A DNA stretch of 64,000 nucleotides from assembly GCF_002884495.1 (NCBI RefSeq), contig NZ_KZ614145.1, positions 3,672,423 through 3,736,422 on the forward strand. Reading direction: 5' to 3'. Positions 36,349 to 44,257 of this stretch are shown piece after piece; within the stretch, counting starts at the first letter, position 1; each line of letters begins with the position of its first letter. A program made the position numbers and the translations under genes. The notes below the pieces were generated by a model. That model was not told the origin of the DNA. It was given only the letters and a program-made list of their open reading frames with translations, and did not search any database. The stretch comes from Rummeliibacillus pycnus (lineage in GTDB: Bacteria; Bacillota; Bacilli; Bacillales_A; Planococcaceae).

Positions 36349-37222
36349 TCCACATTCGGTAAACGAACTAATCATAATAACGGGAATGTCTGGTGCTGGG
36401 AAGTCAGTAGCTATCAGAAGTTTTGAAGACCTAGGGTTTTTTTGTATCGATAATTTACCGCCAGCATTATTACCGACATTTTTAAATTTAATGAAAGAAT
36501 CTAAAAAAGAAATTTCACGTATAGCAGCTGTCATGGACTTGCGTGGGGGGGATTTCTTCTCATCATTAATTGAAGCATTAGATCGTATCGAAAGAGAAGA
36601 TCTAGTTGCAACAAAGATATTATTTTTGGATGCAGATGATGAAACATTAGTGAGTAGATACAAGGAAACTCGTCGCTCTCATCCATTATCAGAGAATGGT
36701 CTACCTCTAACAGGTATTCATTATGAACGTGAGTTATTAGCAGATGTAAAAGAACGTGCTCAATATATTTATAATACGTCAAGTATGAAACCTAGAGAAT
36801 TACGACAAAGAATTATTGCGCAATTTTCTGGTGTGGATTCACGTAAGTTTACAGTAAATGTAATGTCTTTTGGGTTCAAATATGGTATGCCAATCGATGC
36901 TGATTTAGTTTTTGACATCCGTTTTTTACCAAACCCGTACTATATAGAGGAATTAAGGCCTAAAACGGGGTTAGACGAAGAAGTTTCATCATATGTATTA
37001 AAATATGATGAAACAACTACGTTAATTAATAAATTAACGGATTTGTTTGAATTTATGATACCGCTTTATAAAAAAGAAGGAAAAACGCAATTAATAATTG
37101 CTTTTGGATGTACAGGTGGGCAACATCGTTCGGTTACTTTAGCTGAATACTTTGGTAACCACCTAGATCAGCATGCACCGACAGTGATTACCCATCGTGA
37201 CATTGCAAAAAGAAAGGGATAA
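36341..37222 (+). CDS. rapZ: RapZ/YvcJ nucleotide-binding protein
   Basis: The 293-residue P-loop protein has Walker A 'GMSGAGKS' near residue 15, 'DNLPPALLP', 'MDLRGGDF' and the C-terminal '[16 protein letters not shown]'. In E. coli RapZ delivers the small RNA GlmZ for decay in response to glucosamine-6-phosphate. In B. subtilis YvcJ hydrolyses GTP and affects competence. Which role applies here is unknown. It is joined to the nudix gene by an 8-base overlap. Confidence 0.95.
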   Translation: MPNPHSVNELIIITGMSGAGKSVAIRSFEDLGFFCIDNLPPALLPTFLNLMKESKKEISRIAAVMDLRGGDFFSSLIEALDRIEREDLVATKILFLDADDETLVSRYKETRRSHPLSENGLPLTGIHYERELLADVKERAQYIYNTSSMKPRELRQRIIAQFSGVDSRKFTVNVMSFGFKYGMPIDADLVFDIRFLPNPYYIEELRPKTGLDEEVSSYVLKYDETTTLINKLTDLFEFMIPLYKKEGKTQLIIAFGCTGGQHRSVTLAEYFGNHLDQHAPTVITHRDIAKRKG

Positions 37223-37226
37223 CCTT

Positions 37227-38213
37227 ATGCAAAAAAAACAACCACGGATTGTTCTTATCGGTGGCGGCACAGGTCTGTCTACATTACTTCGTGGGTTAAA
37301 GAAATACCCAGTAGATTTGACAGCAATTGTAACTGTTGCAGATGATGGTGGAAGTTCAGGGAGAATACGAGATGACTTCGCGATTCCACCACCTGGTGAT
37401 ATTCGCAACGTTATCGCAGCTTTATCTGAAGTGGAACCGTTAGTTGAAGAGATGTTTCAGTATCGTTTTAAAGGGAAAGAAGAATTGGGAGGACATTCTC
37501 TCGGTAATTTAATGCTTACCGCATTAACAGAAATAACGGGAGATTTTTCGCATGCTATTCGAGAAATGAGTCGGGTATTAAATGTACATGGAAAAGTGCT
37601 GCCAGCAGCTAACCAGCGAATCACATTGCTAGCTGAGTTGGTAGATGGAACGATTGTAAAAGGAGAATCTAAAATTCCTACATTTAATACACGTATTAAA
37701 CGTGTGTACTTATCACCTCCAGATGTATTACCTTTACAGGAAGCAGTCAACTCAATTGAACATGCCGATATAATAATAATAGGACCTGGAAGTTTGTATA
37801 CTAGTATTCTTCCAAATCTTCTAGTAGAGGGTATTAAAAAGGCCGTATTGGAAGCAAAAGGTCATAAAATTTATATATGTAATTTAATGACCCAATCTGG
37901 TGAGACATCAAATTACACAGCTGGAGATCATGTTCAAGCACTGTATGACCATGTAGGTGAGAATTTTATCCAAACAATTTTAATTAACGATGAAGAGGTA
38001 CCTAAGGCAATTAGGGAAGCTTATATTAAAGAATCGGCAGAGCCTGTACAATTCGATGTAAAACGTCTAGAAAGTATGGGCCTTGAAGTGGTTAAGAAGG
38101 ATATAGCGAATATCCATGATGGTGTTGTACGCCATGAAGCGAACCGAGTGGCTGCATGGCTAGTAGAGTATGCGATGAATGATCAACAAAACAAGCATAA
38201 ATTGTCGAATTAG
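37227..38213 (+). CDS. yvcK: Gluconeogenesis factor YvcK (CofD-related)
   Basis: The 328-residue protein has the CofD/YvcK fold signature 'IGGGTGLSTLLRGLKKYP' at the N-terminus, followed by 'VTVADDGGSSGRIRDDF' and 'PPGDIRNVIAALSE'. YvcK binds UDP-sugars and is needed for normal growth and cell shape on gluconeogenic carbon in B. subtilis. The ATG at 37227 has AAAGGG at about 8 bases; an upstream ATG at 37197 lies within rapZ. Confidence 0.95.
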   Translation: MQKKQPRIVLIGGGTGLSTLLRGLKKYPVDLTAIVTVADDGGSSGRIRDDFAIPPPGDIRNVIAALSEVEPLVEEMFQYRFKGKEELGGHSLGNLMLTALTEITGDFSHAIREMSRVLNVHGKVLPAANQRITLLAELVDGTIVKGESKIPTFNTRIKRVYLSPPDVLPLQEAVNSIEHADIIIIGPGSLYTSILPNLLVEGIKKAVLEAKGHKIYICNLMTQSGETSNYTAGDHVQALYDHVGENFIQTILINDEEVPKAIREAYIKESAEPVQFDVKRLESMGLEVVKKDIANIHDGVVRHEANRVAAWLVEYAMNDQQNKHKLSN

Positions 38214-38249
38214 CGTACAATAAATAATTGATAGAGAGGGGGAATGGAT

Positions 38250-39197
38250 ATGTCATTTGCTTCGGAAACAAAAAAAGAACTTACTCAAGTTGAAGTAGAA
38301 GATGCAAGCTTAAAAGCAGAATTATCTGCCCTAATTCGAATGAATGGTTCTCTGTCATTTACTAATCGTCAATTGAGTCTTGATGTGCAAACGGAAAACG
38401 CAGCAATTGCTCGTAGAATGTACACCATTATGAAAAAATTATATAATTATCGAATCGAGCTTCTAGTGCGTAAGAAAATGCGACTTAAAAAAAATAATGT
38501 TTATATTTGTCGAGTACGTGAAGGTGCAAAAGAATTACTAGAAGAGCTACATATTCTCTCGGGTAATTTTCTTTTTAATCATACAATTTCAGCAGAGTTA
38601 ATCCAAACAGTTGAAAATAAAAAAGCTTACTTACGAGGTGCTTTTTTAGCAGGAGGCTCTGTCAATAACCCGGAGACATCTTCTTATCATTTAGAAGTAT
38701 ATTCTTTATATAAGGAACACGGGGAAGCGTTGATGGATTTAATGAATTATTTTGAACTCAATGCAAAAACGATTGAACGGAAAAAAGGCTTCGTTACGTA
38801 TTTAAAAGAAGCAGAGAAGATCTCAGATTTTCTAAGTCTTGTAGGTGCACACCAAGCCATGCTAAAATTTGAAGATGTAAGGATTGTACGTGATATGCGT
38901 AATAGTGTAAATCGACTGGTCAATTGTGAAACAGCAAACTTAAACAAAACAATTGGAGCTGCAATTCGACAAGTAGAGAATATACGCTATATTGATAACG
39001 CAATTGGAATTGAACAATTACCAGAAAAGTTGCGTGAAATTGCAAGATTACGGGTAGAATATCAAGAAGTTACCTTAAAAGAACTTGGTGAAATGGTTTC
39101 AACAGGTATCGTTAGTAAATCAGGTGTAAATCATCGTCTACGCAAAATTGATGAGATTGCTGATGCACTAAGACGAGGAGAAAAACTGAAAATTTAA
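38250..39197 (+). CDS. whiA: WhiA, DNA-binding cell-division/sporulation regulator
   Basis: The 315-residue protein has an N-terminal degenerate LAGLIDADG homing-endonuclease-like domain (about 15-215, '[24 protein letters not shown]') and a C-terminal helix-turn-helix ('[25 protein letters not shown]'). In bacilli WhiA supports Z-ring formation and chromosome segregation. ATG 38250 gives '[12 protein letters not shown]', as in B. subtilis, with AGAGGGGG at about 8 bases; ATG 38244 is too close to that site. Confidence 0.95.
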   Translation: MSFASETKKELTQVEVEDASLKAELSALIRMNGSLSFTNRQLSLDVQTENAAIARRMYTIMKKLYNYRIELLVRKKMRLKKNNVYICRVREGAKELLEELHILSGNFLFNHTISAELIQTVENKKAYLRGAFLAGGSVNNPETSSYHLEVYSLYKEHGEALMDLMNYFELNAKTIERKKGFVTYLKEAEKISDFLSLVGAHQAMLKFEDVRIVRDMRNSVNRLVNCETANLNKTIGAAIRQVENIRYIDNAIGIEQLPEKLREIARLRVEYQEVTLKELGEMVSTGIVSKSGVNHRLRKIDEIADALRRGEKLKI

Positions 39198-39344
39198 AGT
39201 CATTTTTTCATCAATCGGAGATCGTTACTATTGACCAAGATTTATATTAGTAGATGTAAACGGGTTCGAACTTTAAAAACCCTATTATTTCAGAAATTGT
39301 AAAAGTGATGTAAAATGTATTTATTAATAAAAGGGGGAGCACTC

Positions 39345-39602
39345 GTGGTAGAAAAACAAGTAGAAGTAAAACTAAAATCAGGCTTACAAGCCAGACAAGC
39401 GGCATTATTTGTCCAAGAAGCAAATCGACACACTGCCGATGTCTTCCTACAAAAAGATGATAAAAAAGTAAATGCAAAAAGCATCATGGGCATAATGAGT
39501 TTAGCAATTGCAAGAGGAACTTTAGTTACTCTAAGTGCAGAAGGCAACGATGAAGAAAAAGCATTAGAAAAACTTGTTAAAATAATTGAAGACGAAAACT
39601 AA
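39345..39602 (+). CDS. crh: Crh, catabolite-repression HPr-like protein
   Basis: The 85-residue HPr paralogue has Gln at position 15 instead of the His phosphorylated by enzyme I ('SGLQARQAA'). It keeps Ser46 ('NAKSIMG') for phosphorylation by HprK. It therefore cannot act in sugar transport and serves as a CcpA co-repressor and regulator. Position 18 is Gln where B. subtilis Crh and HPr have Pro. GTG 39345 has AAGGGGGAG at about 5 bases. Its kinase gene hprK lies 16 kb upstream in the same window. Confidence 0.94.
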   Translation: MVEKQVEVKLKSGLQARQAALFVQEANRHTADVFLQKDDKKVNAKSIMGIMSLAIARGTLVTLSAEGNDEEKALEKLVKIIEDEN

Positions 39603-39615
39603 GTATTTCAAAATA

Positions 39616-39659
39616 AACGCGGTGTAGGAACAATTTAGTTGTTCTGCACCGCGTTTTTT
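39616..39659 (+). terminator. Terminator after crh
   Basis: AACGCGGTG (39616-39624) pairs with CACCGCGTT (39647-39655), with an inner GGAACAA/TTGTTC extension, followed by T6. Confidence 0.93.
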
Positions 39660-39696
39660 GGTTATTTATAAGAGACAACAGGAAATGAAAACTTGA

Positions 39697-39945
39697 ACGT
39701 GGATATAATTTGTAATTCCGCAGAAAGTAGGACGAAAACCGCGGAAAGCCGGTCAAAAACCGCGGATATAACCAGAGAAACCGCGGAAAACCGAACAAAA
39801 ACCGTGGATACAACAGAAATCGCGGAAAGCCAGTCAAAAATCGCGGATATAACCAGAGAAACCGCGGAAAGCCGGTCAAAAACCGCGGATATAATCAGAG
39901 AAATCGCGGAAAGACCATCAAAACCCGCGAATAACCCCAGAATCC
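39697..39945. repeat. Minisatellite: twelve 21-bp units of two alternating types
   Basis: Twelve units start with CCGCGGA or a close variant. Type A (CCGCGGAAAGCCGGTCAAAA) and type B (CCGCGGATATAACCAGAGAA) mostly alternate, giving a 42-bp higher period; one unit is 18 bp. All length changes are multiples of three, so an open frame runs through (39693-39956, Ala-Glu-Ser-Arg-type heptads). That frame begins with TTG and lacks a clear ribosome site, so I do not call a gene. The array fills the gap between the crh and clpP terminators. Confidence 0.93.
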
Positions 39946-40010
39946 AGATAAACTAAATTTCATGGCTTGACTATAGAAACAGTAGATCGCCCAAAAATTC
40001 AATGTATAGT

Positions 40011-40046
40011 AAAAAAACAGCAAGGCTCAATTGGAGCCTTGCTGTT
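40011..40046 (-). terminator. Terminator of clpP
   Basis: AACAGCAAGGCTC pairs with GAGCCTTGCTGTT (40016-40028 with 40034-40046). On the minus strand it is followed by seven T. Confidence 0.93.
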
Positions 40047-40060
40047 CCCAATGTTCTAGC

Positions 40061-40654
40061 TTATTTTTTTAATTCGTTGCGTTCCATGATATGGTCGATT
40101 AAGCCATATTCTTTTGCTTGTTCTGCTGTCATGTAGTTGTCACGATCTGTATCGCGAGCGATGACTTCAATTGGTTGACCAGTACGTTCAGAAAGAATAC
40201 CGTTCAATTTTTCACGTGTTTTAAGGATGTGTTTTGCAGCAATTTCGATTTCTGTTGCTTGACCTTGTGCTCCACCAAGAGGTTGGTGAATCATAACTTC
40301 ACAGTTTGGAAGGGCATAGCGTTTGCCTTTTGTACCAGCAGTAAGTAAGAATGAGCCCATTGATGCACACATACCCATACCAACTGTTTGCACATCAGGT
40401 TTGATGAATTGCATTGTATCATAGATTGCCATACCAGCTGTTACACTACCACCTGGAGAGTTAATGTAAAGGTAGATGTCTTTTTCAGGATCTTCAGCTT
40501 CAAGGAATAGTAATTGAGATACAACTGCATTTGCTACATTGTCATCAATTGCACTTCCAAGCATAATGATGCGGTCTTTTAGTAAACGAGAGTAAATGTC
40601 ATATGCACGTTCACCGCGGTTTGTTTGTTCAATAACTGTAGGTATTAAGTTCAT
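40061..40654 (-). CDS. clpP: ATP-dependent Clp protease proteolytic subunit
   Basis: The 197-residue serine protease forms the two-ring ClpP chamber fed by ClpC, ClpX or ClpE. The catalytic triad is S98 ('[11 protein letters not shown]'), H123 ('[13 protein letters not shown]') and D172 ('DTDRDNYM'). The start at 40654 (ATG, minus strand) has GAGGAGG at 7 bases and gives 197 residues as in B. subtilis; an upstream ATG at 40696 is not supported. A CtsR box overlaps the promoter, so heat or protein-damage stress should induce it. Confidence 0.97.
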   Translation of the reverse strand: MNLIPTVIEQTNRGERAYDIYSRLLKDRIIMLGSAIDDNVANAVVSQLLFLEAEDPEKDIYLYINSPGGSVTAGMAIYDTMQFIKPDVQTVGMGMCASMGSFLLTAGTKGKRYALPNCEVMIHQPLGGAQGQATEIEIAAKHILKTREKLNGILSERTGQPIEVIARDTDRDNYMTAEQAKEYGLIDHIMERNELKK

Positions 40655-40716
40655 GTGAATAGCCTCCTCAAGTAAATAAGGTAATTTCGTTTTCAAAATG
40701 CTGAAATTCTATCAAT

Positions 40717-40770
40717 ATTTCAGCTGTAACTTTATCATACACATGATGGTCAATAAAGGTCAAATGTTAC
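40717..40770 (-). promoter_or_regulatory. clpP promoter with CtsR operator
   Basis: On the plus strand GGTCAAT-AAA-GGTCAAA (40748-40764) matches the CtsR heptad direct repeat with its 3-base spacer. On the minus strand TTGACC of this box is the -35, and TATGAT, 18 bases further on, is the -10. Confidence 0.88.
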
Positions 40771-40788
40771 GATTGTTTTTTTACCTTA

Positions 40789-40817
40789 TTGAATTGTTCC
40801 TAAATAATTTGTATAAT
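40789..40817 (+). promoter_or_regulatory. Promoter of tRNA-Arg
   Basis: TTGAAT (40789-40794), 17 bases and TATAAT (40812-40817) lie 23 bases before the tRNA. Confidence 0.75.
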
Positions 40818-40840
40818 AGATGAGTCGCAATACTTATTTT

Positions 40841-40912
40841 GCCCACGTAGTTTAACGGATAAAACATAAGATTCCGGTTCTTAGGCTGGGGGTTCGATTC
40901 CCTCCGTGGGCG
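40841..40912 (+). tRNA. trnR: tRNA-Arg (anticodon CCG)
   Basis: The 72-base cloverleaf has acceptor GCCCACG/CGTGGGC, a D arm GTTT...AAAC, an anticodon stem TAAGA/TCTTA with loop TTCCGGT (anticodon CCG, reading CGG), a 4-base variable loop, and a T arm with loop TTCGATT. The discriminator base is G. The 3' CCA is not encoded. A weak hairpin (40926-40955) and a strong terminator follow. Confidence 0.93.
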
Positions 40913-41010
40913 TACATAAACAAATCACAAACCCTTTATAATAGAAGGGCTTGTGAATATAAGGGAGTAGAACTGTTAATAATTATAACCAAATTTTCCC
41001 TAATAAAATC

Positions 41011-41044
41011 ATCCTCTAATCAATTTTTTGATTAGAGGATTTTT
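41011..41044 (+). terminator. Rho-independent terminator downstream of tRNA-Arg
   Basis: A 13-bp perfect stem ATCCTCTAATCAA/TTGATTAGAGGAT (41011-41023 with 41028-41040) is followed by TTTTTG. The following 140 bases up to the ger operon show no clear promoter. Confidence 0.88.
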
Positions 41045-41186
41045 GTTTTTATAAAAAATTATTTTTCGTAGTAAGTTGATGCACGAATAACTAAATATTA
41101 TATGAATGTCTATTACATACTTACTTATAAAATTATGTATTGTTGTCAAAACTATTGTGTATCAACAAACGATGGAAGGTAAATGA

Positions 41187-42335
41187 ATGAAGAACGTTGG
41201 AACGATTAGTATCTTACATGTCATATTCTTGACTATGACGTTCATTGGATTAAAAAATCATGTAACAGTTATTCCATCCATTATAAAAGCGGCTGGAAGA
41301 GACGGATGGGCATCTGTGTTTTTAAGTGCATTTGTAACTTTTATTTGGTTGTTTCTTTTAGTTTATGTCCATAATAAATCTAATCAAGAGCCGATTAAAG
41401 ATTGGTTAAAACAAAGAATAGGGAAATTTTTAACAGCTATTGTTTTATACGGTACCGTCTTTTATTTATTATTACTTGCTGCGTTTACAATGAGAGAAAC
41501 GTTACTTTGGGTTTCGACAACCTTTTTATTGAAAACACCATTTCTCTTTTTGTTAATCCTTTATTTAGTACTTGTTATATTTTTAGCTACATCAGGTATA
41601 CAAACGATTGCGATCGTAAATGTATTTGTATTAACAGGCGTAGTTATTTTTGGGTTTTTTGTAGCATTTGTCAATATACAAGTAAAAGACTATACGTTAT
41701 TACGACCTTTTTTTGAACATGGATTTGAACCAGTTTTAAGGGGAATGGTATATCCAACATCAGGATTTGTTGAGTTATTATTGCTTCTATTTATTCAACA
41801 TGAAATACAACACCGAATGCGATGGTATCATTTTGCGATCATGCTCTTCTTATTAAGTGGTTTAACGGTAGGTCCTCTCATCGGTGCTATTACTGAGTTT
41901 GGACCAACTGAGGCAGCAAAACAAAGGTATCCGGCATATGAAGAATGGGGACTTGCAACAATTGGGCGTTTTATTGAGCATGTAGATTTCTTCTCTATTT
42001 ACCAGTGGCTAACGGGGACATTTTTAAGAGTAGGACTAATCCTATATATTTGTTCGGATATTTTGAATATTTCCAGAGATAAAAAACAAATCTGGTCTAA
42101 ACTTGCTCCACCATTTTTTTTCATATGTTTATCACTAACTCTTTTGAGAGATAATGTTTTTTTAAATATTAATGGAAAATATTTTTTAGTAAGTACTTTG
42201 CTCTTCTTTCTCATATTATCCTTATTTTTTGTAATTGTTGCATTAACTTCAAGAAAATCTTCTAAAAAAGATAAAGATAAAAATGACCAGAAAAGTGGTG
42301 AAGAACAATCGAACCAAGTAAAACCAACTCAATAA
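41187..42335 (+). CDS. Spore germination protein, GerAB family (B subunit)
   Basis: The 382-residue integral membrane protein has about ten helices of the GerAB/YndE branch of the APC superfamily ('ISILHVIFLTMTFIGLKNHVTVIPSIIKAAGRDGW', 'SGFVELLLLLFIQHE', 'GPTEAAKQRYPAYEEW'). GerAB subunits bind the amino-acid or sugar germinant in the inner spore membrane. The C-terminal 35 residues are a charged Lys/Asp/Gln tail. It is the first gene of an AB-AA-AC operon, not the usual AA-AB-AC order. GGAAGGT precedes the ATG at 6 bases. Confidence 0.9.
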   Translation: MKNVGTISILHVIFLTMTFIGLKNHVTVIPSIIKAAGRDGWASVFLSAFVTFIWLFLLVYVHNKSNQEPIKDWLKQRIGKFLTAIVLYGTVFYLLLLAAFTMRETLLWVSTTFLLKTPFLFLLILYLVLVIFLATSGIQTIAIVNVFVLTGVVIFGFFVAFVNIQVKDYTLLRPFFEHGFEPVLRGMVYPTSGFVELLLLLFIQHEIQHRMRWYHFAIMLFLLSGLTVGPLIGAITEFGPTEAAKQRYPAYEEWGLATIGRFIEHVDFFSIYQWLTGTFLRVGLILYICSDILNISRDKKQIWSKLAPPFFFICLSLTLLRDNVFLNINGKYFLVSTLLFFLILSLFFVIVALTSRKSSKKDKDKNDQKSGEEQSNQVKPTQ

Positions 42336-42355
42336 ATTTAAATACCCTGCAGCAG

Positions 42356-44257
42356 TTGTTTAAGAAATCTGCTGATGTTAAATTTCAACAGTATACATTT
42401 GATGGGCACACAATTCACCTTATTACGTGTGAGGCAATGATAGATTTACAGTTATTAAATGAAGTTATTGTCCCACGTGTTGGTTTCTTATGTAGTAATT
42501 TGACGGATGAGCCCCTTGAAACACAAGTGGAATCACAATTATATGTTCCAGATTTAAAAAAAGTAAAAGATGAACAAGAAGCAATTTTACTAGTCTATAC
42601 AGGTTTTGTTCTTCTCTATTTTGAAGAAGGAGAGCTTCTTTTTTCTAGCAATATTGCTAAAAAACCTAATCGTAATCCTGAAGAGACAAATGTAGAAGTT
42701 ACGATAAAAGGACCAAGGGATAATTTTATTGAAGATGTGGCTGTAAATATCGCAATCATAAGAAAACGGTTACCAACGAATTCACTGTGTGTGGAAAAAT
42801 TTGAATTAGGAACACGATCAAAGACAAAGGTAGCCATTCTATACTTTGACGATATCGCAAATAAAGATCTATTAAATGAGTTAAAAAAGCAGTTAGAGAA
42901 AGTGAATACAGACGCAGTATTTAGTGGTGATATATTAATGGAGCGAGTCGATAAGAGTGCTCCTCTCTTTCCTAGACATGATTATACTGGGAGACCCGAT
43001 TATGTTGTCCAATGTCTAGTGAGGGGGAGATTTGTACTGTTTGTAGATGGTGCTTCATACGCAATGATTACACCAGTGAATCTATTCTTATTATTAAAGA
43101 CGAGTGAGGATGATGAATATCCAGTTCTGTATGGTTCAGTAGAACGGGCAATGCGAATAGTCGGATTGCTAATTGGAGCACTTCTACCGGCATTTTGGCT
43201 TTGCTTAACAACATTTCATCAAAATCAATTGCCGTTCCAACTTTTAGCAACGGTTGTTCAAGCAAGTACAGGCCTCCCTTTCCCGACAGCCATTGAGATG
43301 CTTATTATGTTAGCAATGTTTGAGTTATTCCGTGAAGCAGGATTACGTCTTCCTGTTGTCTTAGGTGGTACGATTGGTGTTGTAGGAGGATTAATTATCG
43401 GAGATGCGGCTATTCGAGCAGGTATTACAAGTCCAGCAATGGTTGTAATTATTGCTACTTCTACCATTGCATCATTTACGTTAGTAAACCAGAACCTTGC
43501 AACGGCAATTAGTTTAATGCGCGTTTTTTTTATTTTACTTTCGGCATTTTTAGGGCTCTTTGGCTTTTTTTTGTCGTATTTCTTCACGCTTGTTTATTTA
43601 TCCAACATCCGAATATTTGGATATCCTTATATGAATATTGCAACAGATTTAAGTTGGTCAACCATAGCTAAAGCTATATTTCGATTACCAGCAAAGAAAT
43701 ATACGAAGCGGCCAGAAGCTTTAAAAACTATAGATAATACAAGAACCCAAGTTCAAACTGAAAACCAAGGACAAACAGAGAGTCAAAATCAAGGGGCTCA
43801 AAATCAAACAGAGAGCCAAAATCAAGCGACCCAAACACACACAAACACCCAAAATCAAGGAACTCAAACACAAACAAATATTCAAAATCAAGGAACTCAA
43901 GGACAAACAGATAGTCAAAAGCAAGGGACTCAAGGACAAACAGAGAGTCAAAATCAAGGGGCTCAAACTCAAACAAATACCCAAAATCAAGGGGCTCAAA
44001 ATCAAACAGAGAGTCAAAATCAAGGGACTCAAGGACAAACAGATAGTCAAAATCAAGGGACTCAAACACAAACAGAGAATCAAAATCAAGAGACTCAAGG
44101 GCAACCGGATAGTCAAAATCAAGGAACCCAAAATCAAACGAATACTCAAAATCAAGCACAAACAGAGAGTCAAAATCAAGGAAATCAAAATAAAATAAAT
44201 ATCCAAAATCAAGGAACTCAAGATCAAAACAAAACTAAAGAGGAAGAAAATGAATAA
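42356..44257 (+). CDS. Spore germination protein, GerAA family (A subunit), with Gln-rich repeat tail
   Basis: The 633-residue protein has an N-terminal cytoplasmic domain, the GerA core with about five membrane helices ('RPDYVVQCLVRGRFVLFVDGAS', 'PFPTAIEMLIMLAMFELFREAGLRLP', 'GGTIGVVGGLIIGDAA'), and then, from about residue 462, a tail of 11-residue repeats of the type 'QNQGTQTQTNT'. The start is doubtful: TTG 42356 has no ribosome site. The frame is open upstream and reads 'INLNTLQQ' from ATA 42332, where an ATG overlapping the gerAB stop would be expected. The last 8 bases overlap gerAC. Confidence 0.85.
   Translation: MFKKSADVKFQQYTFDGHTIHLITCEAMIDLQLLNEVIVPRVGFLCSNLTDEPLETQVESQLYVPDLKKVKDEQEAILLVYTGFVLLYFEEGELLFSSNIAKKPNRNPEETNVEVTIKGPRDNFIEDVAVNIAIIRKRLPTNSLCVEKFELGTRSKTKVAILYFDDIANKDLLNELKKQLEKVNTDAVFSGDILMERVDKSAPLFPRHDYTGRPDYVVQCLVRGRFVLFVDGASYAMITPVNLFLLLKTSEDDEYPVLYGSVERAMRIVGLLIGALLPAFWLCLTTFHQNQLPFQLLATVVQASTGLPFPTAIEMLIMLAMFELFREAGLRLPVVLGGTIGVVGGLIIGDAAIRAGITSPAMVVIIATSTIASFTLVNQNLATAISLMRVFFILLSAFLGLFGFFLSYFFTLVYLSNIRIFGYPYMNIATDLSWSTIAKAIFRLPAKKYTKRPEALKTIDNTRTQVQTENQGQTESQNQGAQNQTESQNQATQTHTNTQNQGTQTQTNIQNQGTQGQTDSQKQGTQGQTESQNQGAQTQTNTQNQGAQNQTESQNQGTQGQTDSQNQGTQTQTENQNQETQGQPDSQNQGTQNQTNTQNQAQTESQNQGNQNKINIQNQGTQDQNKTKEEENE
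43745..44240 (+). repeat. 33-bp tandem repeats inside the gerAA gene
   Basis: About fourteen copies of a 33-bp unit encode 'QNQG(T/A)Q(T/G/N)QT(E/D/N)(S/T)' blocks; one unit is shortened. The product tail is almost only Gln, Asn, Thr, Ser and Gly. The repeats keep frame throughout, so they behave as coding DNA. Confidence 0.93.

Noticed and set aside
39577-39879. Minus-strand open frame with 'GFPRFL' repeats
   Set aside because: It is the antisense reading of the 21-bp minisatellite. Because 21 is divisible by three, several frames stay open by chance, and no ribosome site is present.
39697-39945. Possible CRISPR array
   Set aside because: The units are contiguous 21-bp tandem repeats without unique spacers, and there are no cas genes.
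43721-44227. Long minus-strand open frames opposite the gerAA tail
   Set aside because: They arise from the 33-bp repeats of the Gln-rich tail on the coding strand. They have no start signals of their own.
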